Below, in pieces: positions 6,108 to 11,240 of a stretch of DNA of 11,240 nucleotides (positions are counted from its first letter, which is position 1; every line of letters starts with the position of its first letter). The DNA lies in the NCBI GenBank assembly GCA_947176685.1, contig CAMWRL010000052.1, positions 1 through 11,240 of the forward strand, written 5' to 3'. A model generated the notes under the pieces. That model saw only the letters and a list, made by a program, of their open reading frames with translations. It had not been told where the DNA came from and did not search any database. Source of the stretch: an uncultured Ruminococcus sp. (GTDB taxonomy: Bacteria; Bacillota; Clostridia; Oscillospirales; Ruminococcaceae). Made by a program: the position numbers and the translations under genes.

Positions 6108-7076
6108 TTGTTTAAGATAAAGTCCGAAATGTTTGAAGAATCCGGTGAATCTTTAGGGTCGCCGTCATTGCCTGTACAGATATTCTCGTTTGTGATAGTG
6201 TTTTTCATAATATATATACTGGAGGCTATTATACCGTCCATAGTGTCCATAGACCCTATGATGCAGGAAATGCAGTCGCAGGGTATGTTGGACGGTACAA
6301 CGAAAATTACTCTGAAAAATTCTATGGCGGCGGCAACGATAATTTCCGCATCTCCGAAAATCATGATACCGTCATTGCTGTCAACAGTTTTCGGTACAAT
6401 AACAAGCGTGATATATTGTCGTAATATTGAAGTGCGTCCGGTAACTTCTATGGGAATAAGAAAAGAAAAAATTATTCCTCATTACCTGATGGGACTTGTA
6501 ACAGGAATCGTTATGATGACGGTTATTACATTGATAAGCGTTGTTTCCGGTGTTAACAGTATCTCCGTATGCAGTAATATCAATTTCGGAATAATACTGC
6601 TTTATTTATTGGGATTCTTTGTACAGGGAATGAGCGAGGAATTTATTTTCCGTGGCTACCTTATGACCACAATCGGCGGTCATCATTCCGGAATACTTGC
6701 AGTTGCCATAAGTTCCGCAGCGTTTTCCGCCGCACACGCTTTCAACCCCGGTTTCGGAGTACTTTCAGGTATGAATCTTGTGCTTTTCGGAGTGTTCGCA
6801 GGTATGTATATGATTTGCTTCAATGATATATGGGGAGTATGCGGCATTCACTCAATCTGGAACTTCATGCAGGGTAATTTTTACGGTATCAGCGTAAGCG
6901 GTACAGGTAACACTGAATCAGTTTTCCGTACATCTGCCCTTACTTCACATGGCTGGCTGAGCGGCGGAAAGTTCGGAATAGAGGGAAGCATATTTACTAC
7001 TGTAGTACTTGCCGCCGGAATTGTTCTGGTATTTCTGAAAATCAGAAAAAATCAGTCACAAAAGGAACTGCCTTAA
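6108..7076 (+). CDS. CPBP-family (CAAX/Abi) intramembrane metalloprotease
   Basis: A 322-residue multi-pass membrane protein. The three CPBP motifs are visible: Glu177-Glu178...Arg182 in SEEFIFRGYL, His210 in FSAAHAF, and His248...Asn252 in CGIHSIWNF. These form the metal-dependent active site, so it should be catalytic. Membrane segments lie at about 22-45, 72-102, 125-148, 158-174, 193-209, 221-238 and 293-310. The start is TTG 6108, because GGAGG at 6096-6100 has 7-nt spacing to it. An in-frame TTG at 6090 lies upstream of that site and has none of its own. CPBP proteins in Firmicutes include bacteriocin self-immunity proteins and proteases of unknown substrate. No bacteriocin gene is visible here, so the substrate is unknown. 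The stop codon lies inside the loop of its own terminator. Confidence 0.9.
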   Translation: MFKIKSEMFEESGESLGSPSLPVQIFSFVIVFFIIYILEAIIPSIVSIDPMMQEMQSQGMLDGTTKITLKNSMAAATIISASPKIMIPSLLSTVFGTITSVIYCRNIEVRPVTSMGIRKEKIIPHYLMGLVTGIVMMTVITLISVVSGVNSISVCSNINFGIILLYLLGFFVQGMSEEFIFRGYLMTTIGGHHSGILAVAISSAAFSAAHAFNPGFGVLSGMNLVLFGVFAGMYMICFNDIWGVCGIHSIWNFMQGNFYGISVSGTGNTESVFRTSALTSHGWLSGGKFGIEGSIFTTVVLAAGIVLVFLKIRKNQSQKELP

Positions 7077-7093
7077 AAAAAACAGTTCCTTTT
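7060..7093. terminator. Bidirectional terminator between the CPBP gene and hsp20
   Basis: AAAAGGAACTG (7060-7070) and CAGTTCCTTTT (7083-7093) form a perfect 11-bp stem with a 12-nt loop rich in A. A and T tails on the two sides allow it to serve both converging transcripts. The CPBP stop codon (7074-7076) is in the loop and the hsp20 stop is at 7101. Confidence 0.85.
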
Positions 7094-7100
7094 ATAATGT

Positions 7101-7520
7101 TTATCGGATTTCAAGTCTTTTGGAAACAGGTTCTTCATGTTTCTTTTTCGGCAGGTCGATTGTCAGAACGCCGTTTTTATATTCAGCGTTGACGTTTTCT
7201 GTATCAACGTCCGAAATGTCAAAGCTTCTTTTATAGGAGCTGTAAGAGCGTTCACGTCGGATATACCTGTTGTTGTTTTCGTCTGAGGAATTTTTCCTTT
7301 CGGCTGAGATAACAAGATAAGAATCTTTTATATCAAGACTGATTTCATCTCTGTCAAATCCGGCAAGTTCAGCTTCCATAACATATTTGTCACCAACGTC
7401 CCTGATGTCTGTACGACAGGAGTTTACCTGCATTGTGTCATTGAAAAAATTTCTGTCAAGCTCATTGAAAACGCTGAAAAGATTAAGCGGATTACGTCCG
7501 AATGGAGTTACTCCGTACAT
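7101..7520 (-). CDS. Hsp20 family small heat-shock protein
   Basis: A 139-residue cytoplasmic chaperone of the alpha-crystallin family that holds unfolding proteins in oligomeric assemblies. It has a short N-terminal arm (PFGRNPLNLFSVFNELDRNF), then an alpha-crystallin domain from about residue 33 to 125. This includes YVMEAELAGFDRDEISLDIKD and the diagnostic AEYKNGVLTIDLPK near its end, followed by a short tail ending RLEIR, a weak I-x-I-type motif. The start is ATG 7520, with GGAGG at 7529-7533 and 8-nt spacing; in-frame codons up to 7661 have no ribosome site and look non-coding. It is divergent from the XRE gene. No CIRCE element was seen upstream. A TATTAT hexamer (7601-7596, minus strand) is a possible -10 without a good -35, so control may need an activator or another sigma factor. 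Confidence 0.94.
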   Translation of the reverse strand: MYGVTPFGRNPLNLFSVFNELDRNFFNDTMQVNSCRTDIRDVGDKYVMEAELAGFDRDEISLDIKDSYLVISAERKNSSDENNNRYIRRERSYSSYKRSFDISDVDTENVNAEYKNGVLTIDLPKKKHEEPVSKRLEIR

Positions 7521-7586
7521 AAAAATCGCCTCCGGTTGTTTTTTTATAGGAAGTGCCGTCAGTATTTTATGCCGATTCTGGTGCGG

Positions 7587-7616
7587 TATGCGTTTATAAT
7601 ACAACTTATTATGCGT
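7587..7616. repeat. Direct TATGCGT repeats flanking the putative hsp20 -10
   Basis: TATGCGT occurs at 7587-7593 and again at 7610-7616, 23 bp apart, on either side of an AT-rich stretch holding the likely hsp20 -10 hexamer (7596-7601). This is a candidate operator in the hsp20/XRE intergenic region. The repeat is seen; function is inferred. Confidence 0.35.
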
Positions 7617-7646
7617 ATTTTCTACAAAAAGCAACTTTTTCTTCGT

Positions 7647-7675
7647 TTGTAAATACAACATATATGCTGTAAACT
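7647..7675 (+). promoter_or_regulatory. Weak promoter candidate with palindrome for the XRE/Spo0A-like pair
   Basis: TTGTAA (7647-7652) and TAAACT (7670-7675) have 17-bp spacing, but each matches only four of six consensus positions. The -35 overlaps the inverted repeat TTGTA-AA-TACAA (7647-7658). An XRE or Spo0A-like product bound there could repress its own operon. Low confidence as the true start site. Confidence 0.35.
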
Positions 7676-7712
7676 ATTCTTATATACAAATTTTGAAAGA
7701 ATGGCGGTATAT

Positions 7713-8051
7713 ATGAATAATCATTTATATTTGTATCCTAATCTCAAGGCAGTCAGAAAAGCAACGTGTTCACAGAAAGAGCTTGCGGAAAGCATAGGCA
7801 TATCACAACAGGAAGTAAGCCGTTATGAATGCGGCGAAACAAAAGCACCTGTCAACTTTATAAAGGACGTTGCGGACATATGCAATGTGAGTACTGATTA
7901 TATTCTGGGACGGTCAAGGGACAGGAATGATATGTTGTCAGAAGAGGAATTTGAAATGCTTGAACTGTTCGGCAGATTGTCGGAAAAAAACAGGTCAAAG
8001 GTTATCGAGCGTGCGGAAAGTCTGCTTGAAGTACAGGAAAATCCGAAGTGA
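7713..8051 (+). CDS. XRE-family helix-turn-helix transcriptional regulator
   Basis: A 112-residue DNA-binding protein. The HTH_3 domain occupies about residues 8-66. SQKELAESIGIS forms the first helices and SQQEVSRYECGETKAP the recognition helix region, ending with the characteristic LGRS after the last helix. A charged helical tail (75-112) may serve dimerisation. The start was set at ATG 7713, with a GGCGGT site 6-7 bases upstream. ATG 7701 (four residues longer) is in frame but has only AAAGA directly before it, so the choice is tentative. The stop overlaps the start of the next gene as TGATG, which indicates translational coupling. Target genes are unknown; its own operon and divergent hsp20 are the obvious candidates. 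Confidence 0.9.
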   Translation: MNNHLYLYPNLKAVRKATCSQKELAESIGISQQEVSRYECGETKAPVNFIKDVADICNVSTDYILGRSRDRNDMLSEEEFEMLELFGRLSEKNRSKVIERAESLLEVQENPK

Positions 8052-8830
8052 TGAATAATAATATTTTACTTATATTCGGTGAAAACAGAGATTATTGTAT
8101 GATTCTGAAAAGGTTTTTCAGAGAATACGGAATGAATACAGAAATACTTCCGGATAACGAAAAGCTGATTATGGAAAAACTTTCAGTTAAGAGATACAAT
8201 GCAGTAATAGTTACGGCATTCTGCGATACTGCTGAAAAAATCGGGATTGTAACTAGAATAGGCAATATCTGTCCGGAAACAGCAGTAGCAGTATTGAATT
8301 ATACATCATTGTACATGAATTGCAGGAAATTTATTTCAGCAGGTGCAGAAAGATGTCTGATAATGCCGCAGTCCCCTGTAAATGTCTGCAACTGCGTTAT
8401 GCATATGCTGAATGACCAGTATCTTTATTTACAGGAAACGGCTGATTTTATGGCAAATTCAGGATTTCCCCAGCATCTTAACAGCTTTTATTATTTTTGT
8501 GCAGCAACCGAGTTATGTATGGTAAACCGTTCAGAGAGTATTTCCGCAGTTTATAATGAGGTTGCGGAACGTTTCGGGACAAACGCCGATATTATCGAAA
8601 GTTCAATAAGGCATTTTGTGAAAGTTTCGCATAAGAAAGGCATAATAAAAAAGTTTTTCAACGACAAGGACAAAAGACCTTCAAACAATAAACTAATACG
8701 TTTTACGGCAGAATCAATGAAGGATTTTTATGAAATATTCAAGGACGGACGGGTTATTGAAAAAAATGAACGTGAATGGCAAATGCTGGTTTGTTCTTTT
8801 GGAAATGAAATTTTTAAAATGGCTGATTAA
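8051..8830 (+). CDS. Degenerate-receiver protein with Spo0A-type C-terminal DNA-binding domain
   Basis: A 259-residue two-domain protein. Residues 3-120 follow the receiver fold (ILLIFGENRD, YNAVIVTAF, TAVAVLNY, CLIMPQSP). Aligned by eye to Spo0A, though, the phosphoacceptor Asp is Thr55, the conserved Lys is Met105, the Thr/Ser is Asn83 and the first acidic residue is Gly10. Residues 137-221 match the Spo0A effector domain: GFPQHLNSFYY, ISAVYNEVAERFGT, IIESSIRHFVKVSHKKG, and RPSNNKLIRF for KPTNSEFI. In the recognition helix Glu183 and Arg187 are kept, but the arginine between them is Ser184. A 38-residue tail follows. The start is ATG 8051, overlapping the XRE stop (GTG 8048 is also possible). 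It is not Spo0A itself, since the residues needed for phosphorelay are missing. It is probably a phosphorylation-independent regulator acting with the XRE protein. Confidence 0.82.
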   Translation: MNNNILLIFGENRDYCMILKRFFREYGMNTEILPDNEKLIMEKLSVKRYNAVIVTAFCDTAEKIGIVTRIGNICPETAVAVLNYTSLYMNCRKFISAGAERCLIMPQSPVNVCNCVMHMLNDQYLYLQETADFMANSGFPQHLNSFYYFCAATELCMVNRSESISAVYNEVAERFGTNADIIESSIRHFVKVSHKKGIIKKFFNDKDKRPSNNKLIRFTAESMKDFYEIFKDGRVIEKNEREWQMLVCSFGNEIFKMAD

Positions 8831-8849
8831 TTTGCAGAAGGTATCAGAA

Positions 8850-8875
8850 AAGGCGAAATCATATGATTTCGCCTT
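8850..8875. terminator. Perfect 26-bp palindromic terminator between convergent genes
   Basis: AAGGCGAAATC (8850-8860) and GATTTCGCCTT (8865-8875) pair perfectly around ATAT, 19 bases after the Spo0A-like gene's stop and 5 bases before the stop of the minus-strand membrane gene. On the minus strand TTTT follows the stem, so it fits a terminator for the purD operon. On the plus strand the tail (TTGAGGG) is weak. Confidence 0.75.
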
Positions 8876-8880
8876 GAGGG

Positions 8881-9513
8881 TCATTCTTCAAAGAACGTGC
8901 TTCGGTATTCTGCAACACGGGCTTTATCGCCGTAACAGTCAATTTCAATGATTTCACGTTGGAGCATATACTTGATTGAACCGAATAACAATATAAACGC
9001 TATAGCGTTTGTGAATATGCTGAAATATATTCTTATTCCCATTACATTGCCGAACATTCCGCCCAGCATTATGCCGATACAGATGATTACGATTATTTCG
9101 TAAGCTTTTTTATCGGGGTCAAGCGTCAGAAACGCAAAGCAGACTGCTGCCGAAAATATCGAATGTATTATAGCAAGAAGTAATGAATATGGTTTATAAA
9201 ATTCAATCCTGTATGAATTGAGTTCCAAAGTCATCATAACTGCCTCTGTAACTATATAGATTGAAAAACCTATTTTTAACCAGTCTCTCATACGTGCAGT
9301 TTTTATTATGAGTATGTCAGCGGCAACAAGTGCGGCAAAACCTGAAAATTCAAGAGTATATGCGACTATTTCCAGAAACTTCACGAAAGCGCTTTCCGGA
9401 TTGAAAATCAGGTAATACACATAACATACGGCACTGAATGCTATAAACAGAGCGTTTCCGATAAGTCCGAGGTTAAGCCCGAAACTGAGCTTTTTATGCA
9501 TATCCTCCATCAT
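8881..9513 (-). CDS. Six-TM membrane protein of unknown function, coupled to purD
   Basis: A 210-residue integral membrane protein that I do not recognise. Predicted membrane helices are at about 16-36, 48-70, 79-97, 108-129, 137-157 and 162-182. The N-terminus is short and cytoplasmic, and the hydrophilic C-terminal tail is of mixed charge (EIIEIDCYGDKARVAEYR). Short polar elements such as YRIEFYKPYS (101-110) sit between helices 3 and 4. No enzyme motif is visible. The start is ATG 9513, which overlaps the purD stop as ATGA and so is likely made by translational coupling; AAAGG lies upstream. ATG 9510 follows directly. ATG 9501 has GGAGG only two bases away, too close. It is the last gene of the purD run and is followed at once by the palindromic terminator. 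A link to purine metabolism is not supported by sequence. Confidence 0.8.
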   Translation of the reverse strand: MMEDMHKKLSFGLNLGLIGNALFIAFSAVCYVYYLIFNPESAFVKFLEIVAYTLEFSGFAALVAADILIIKTARMRDWLKIGFSIYIVTEAVMMTLELNSYRIEFYKPYSLLLAIIHSIFSAAVCFAFLTLDPDKKAYEIIVIICIGIMLGGMFGNVMGIRIYFSIFTNAIAFILLFGSIKYMLQREIIEIDCYGDKARVAEYRSTFFEE

Positions 9514-10796
9514 TTCAGAGCCTTTAACGCTCTCTGCCCGATGTCCTTACGGTAGTGGGCGTTCTCAAAACTTATTTTTGAAACTCCGGCATAAGCGTTG
9601 TCAAGAGCCTGCTGTAAATCTTCTCCCTTTGCGGTAACGCCTATTACACGGCCGCCGTTGGTGAGGAATTTTCCGTCATCTGAAAGCTTAGTTCCGGCGT
9701 GATATACAAAGCAGTTTTCAACCTGTCCTTTGTCGTCAAATCCGTGCATTTCAATGCCTTTCGGATAACTTTCCGGATAACCGCCGCTTGCCATAACCAC
9801 ACAAGCGCAGCTTCCGCTATGCCACTTTATATCAACCTTGTCAAGTTCGTGGTTGTATATAGCTTCAAAAATTTCATATAGGTCTGCGTCAAGCATAGGA
9901 AGTACAACTTGTGTTTCGGGGTCTCCGAAACGGCAGTTATATTCAATGACTTTAGCACCATTCGGCGTAATCATAAGTCCGAAATACAGACAGCCTTCAA
10001 AAGTCCTGCCCTCAGCGTTCATAGCGTTGACGGTCGGGAGGAAGATTTTTTCCATACATTCTTTTGCGACATCTTCCGTATAGTACGGGTTGGGCGAAAG
10101 TGTACCCATACCGCCCGTATTGAGTCCGAGGTCGCCGTCTAAGGCACGCTTATGGTCCATAGATGAAATCATAGGTACAATGGTCTTGCCGTCTGTAAAC
10201 GACAGTACAGACACTTCAGGACCTGTAAGAAATTCTTCTATTACAATTCTTGCTGAACTCTTACCGAATTTAAGTTCGTCAATCATGTCGTGAACAGCCT
10301 GTATTGCTTCTTCTTCGTTCTGGGCAATGATAACGCCCTTACCTAGTGCGAGACCGTCAGCCTTGATTACAGCCGGATAACTGTTTTGTTCTTTGAGGTA
10401 GGCAATAGCCTTGTCGCTTTCTGTGAACACTTCATAAAAAGCTGTCGGGATATTATACTTTTTCATAAGCTCTTTTGAAAATACCTTAGAACCCTCAATT
10501 ATAGCGGCATTTGCCTTTGGACCGAAAGTCATAAAGCCCTCAGCCTGTAAAGCGTCAACCATACCCATAACAAGTGGGTCATCGGGTGCTACAACAACCA
10601 TATCAGGTTTTATTTTCTTTGCAAGGGCAACAACCCCGTCAATGTCGGTTGCGGAAACGTTAAAGCACTCAGCGTACTTTGAAATACCGGCGTTTCCGGG
10701 TGTACAGTAAAGCTTGTCAACATGTTTGCTTTCGGCAAGCTTCATAATAATAGCGTGTTCACGTCCGCCGCCGCCGACTACAAGTATATTTTTCAT
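9510..10796 (-). CDS. purD: Phosphoribosylamine-glycine ligase (GAR synthetase)
   Basis: Catalyses the ATP-dependent joining of glycine to 5-phosphoribosylamine to give GAR, the second step of de novo purine synthesis. The 428-residue length is normal. Visible features are the N-terminal loop VVGGGGREHA (6-15), the ATP-grasp glycine loop KADGLALGKGV (145-155), the conserved HKRALDGDLGLNTGGMG (215-231), and the PurD signature RFGDPETQVV (289-298), with the C-terminal domain to 428. The segment around residue 71 reads PDDPLV rather than the GPEAPL of E. coli type, a variant I associate with clostridial PurD. The start is ATG 10796, behind AGGAGG with 9-nt spacing; an upstream in-frame extension to 10838 overlaps the previous gene and has no site. 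No other pur gene is in the window: its neighbours are membrane proteins on both sides, unlike the usual purH-purD order. Confidence 0.97.
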   Translation of the reverse strand: MKNILVVGGGGREHAIIMKLAESKHVDKLYCTPGNAGISKYAECFNVSATDIDGVVALAKKIKPDMVVVAPDDPLVMGMVDALQAEGFMTFGPKANAAIIEGSKVFSKELMKKYNIPTAFYEVFTESDKAIAYLKEQNSYPAVIKADGLALGKGVIIAQNEEEAIQAVHDMIDELKFGKSSARIVIEEFLTGPEVSVLSFTDGKTIVPMISSMDHKRALDGDLGLNTGGMGTLSPNPYYTEDVAKECMEKIFLPTVNAMNAEGRTFEGCLYFGLMITPNGAKVIEYNCRFGDPETQVVLPMLDADLYEIFEAIYNHELDKVDIKWHSGSCACVVMASGGYPESYPKGIEMHGFDDKGQVENCFVYHAGTKLSDDGKFLTNGGRVIGVTAKGEDLQQALDNAYAGVSKISFENAHYRKDIGQRALKALK

Positions 10797-10800
10797 TGGG

Positions 10801-10817
10801 AATAACCTCCTGTTATT
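10801..10817 (-). promoter_or_regulatory. purD Shine-Dalgarno presented in a small hairpin loop
   Basis: AATAAC (10801-10806) and GTTATT (10812-10817) are perfect 6-bp arms around a five-base loop. On the minus strand this reads AATAAC-AGGAG-GTTATT, so the core of the purD ribosome site lies in the loop and the upstream gene's stop codon (10813-10815) in the stem. The AT-rich stem is weak, and it may be incidental. Confidence 0.3.
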
Positions 10818-11240
10818 TTTTTGCTGTACGGATTTCAATAACAGCCGTACAGCAGATAATCAAAAACGATAATATATTCAGAAACATTAAAATATTCTGC
10901 AATTTTGAAACAAGACCAATCACCATAAAATTGTCAGAACAAGTTTCCTGATATATCTCGTCCATTTGTATATAATTGGTAAACAGAAATACCAGAAAAC
11001 TGATTACAGAATATCTGAGTTTATTTTTGCCTTTCAGCTTTTCCGAAAAAATACTGATAATGCACACTATGATATATGGCAGGATAAATATTATTGAATA
11101 GATATAACTCTCGATAAAAAAAGGGGAGAGTTGGTTAAAATATGTTGTGTCTTTCCAGAAATCGTAAGTTTCTTTAAAAATCGCTGTAGATATATTTACA
11201 TTATAAATATTTATAAAACTGAGAATTACATAAATTACAG
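10813..11240 (-). CDS. Membrane protein, 3' part only (start beyond window)
   Basis: The minus-strand frame is open from the right edge of the window to a TAA at 10813, giving at least 141 C-terminal residues; the true start is outside. An internal GTG at 11067 would give 84 residues but has no ribosome site and cuts into the coding frame, so it is not the start. Hydrophobic segments are near the edge (VIYVILSFINIY), at IYSIIFILPYIIVCIISIF, at YSVISFLVFLFTNYI, and near the end at ILMFLNILSFLIICCTAV. I do not recognise the family. The stop lies 16 bases before the purD start, so the genes are probably co-transcribed. The DNA is more AT-rich than purD, which fits its many Ile, Phe, Tyr and Asn codons. 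The 3' end contains GCTGTACGG/CCGTACAGC (10823-10831 and 10845-10853), a hairpin without a T-run on this strand. Confidence 0.65.
   Translation of the reverse strand, partial: VIYVILSFINIYNVNISTAIFKETYDFWKDTTYFNQLSPFFIESYIYSIIFILPYIIVCIISIFSEKLKGKNKLRYSVISFLVFLFTNYIQMDEIYQETCSDNFMVIGLVSKLQNILMFLNILSFLIICCTAVIEIRTAKK

Noticed and set aside
6108..7076. Bacteriocin immunity locus based on the CPBP protease
   Set aside because: No leader peptide with a double-glycine motif, no ABC exporter and no small precursor gene was seen beside it.
7521..7661. Extended N-terminus for Hsp20 (47 more residues)
   Set aside because: GGAGG with ideal spacing precedes the ATG at 7520. The extension crosses the intergenic repeats and has no family similarity that I can see.
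10797..10853. Purine riboswitch before purD
   Set aside because: Only 16 bases separate purD from the upstream coding sequence, and no aptamer-like three-way junction is visible.
10813..11067. A complete 84-residue gene upstream of purD
   Set aside because: The frame stays open to the window edge, codes for membrane-like sequence throughout, and the GTG at 11067 lacks a ribosome site. It is the end of a longer gene.

Overview
The window looks like a chromosomal segment of a low-GC Gram-positive anaerobe of the class Clostridia, most likely Oscillospiraceae / Ruminococcus-like. The basis is AT-rich DNA, strong GGAGG-type ribosome binding sites, several TTG starts, near-consensus sigma-A promoters, a yajC gene followed by a TIGR04086-type membrane gene, and a Spo0A-type DNA-binding domain. 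The genus is an inference from gene content and style; no database search was possible. No rRNA, tRNA, CRISPR array, insertion sequence or prophage gene was seen.

Layout, left to right. (1) 38-1005, plus strand: yajC (Sec translocon accessory subunit) and a small TIGR04086-like membrane protein, with a possible RBS-masking hairpin between them. (2) 4917-1014, minus strand: a four-gene operon from a consensus promoter (TTGACA-17 bp-TATAAT), in the order OmpR/PhoB-type response regulator, membrane histidine kinase, membrane-anchored HtrA/DegP serine protease with a PDZ domain, and a small DUF1648-like membrane protein. Its likely terminator lies inside the convergent TIGR04086 gene. The arrangement resembles an envelope or secretion stress system (compare CssRS/HtrA of Bacillus) and lies close to yajC. 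(3) 5121-6041, plus strand: a membrane protein with an N-terminal RING-type zinc domain, a second zinc ribbon and a DUF2628-like membrane domain. (4) 6108-7076, plus strand: a CPBP (CAAX/Abi) family intramembrane protease with its own consensus promoter and a TTG start. (5) 7520-7101, minus strand: an Hsp20 small heat-shock protein. (6) 7713-8830, plus strand, divergent from hsp20: an XRE-family regulator overlapping a gene for a protein with a degenerate receiver domain and a Spo0A-type C-terminal DNA-binding domain. (7) 11240-8881, minus strand: the 3' part of an unrecognised membrane protein gene that runs off the window, purD, and a six-TM membrane protein gene overlapping the purD stop.

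Most of the window concerns the cell envelope and protein quality control: translocon accessory, stress two-component system, HtrA, intramembrane protease, zinc-binding membrane protein and Hsp20. The least conventional element is the XRE / pseudo-receiver Spo0A-like pair. Its receiver appears to have lost the phosphoacceptor aspartate and the conserved lysine, so it should not respond to a phosphorelay in the ordinary way. No intergenic stretch exceeds about 205 bases; the two longest (4918-5120 and 7521-7712) hold divergent promoters and repeat elements described below.
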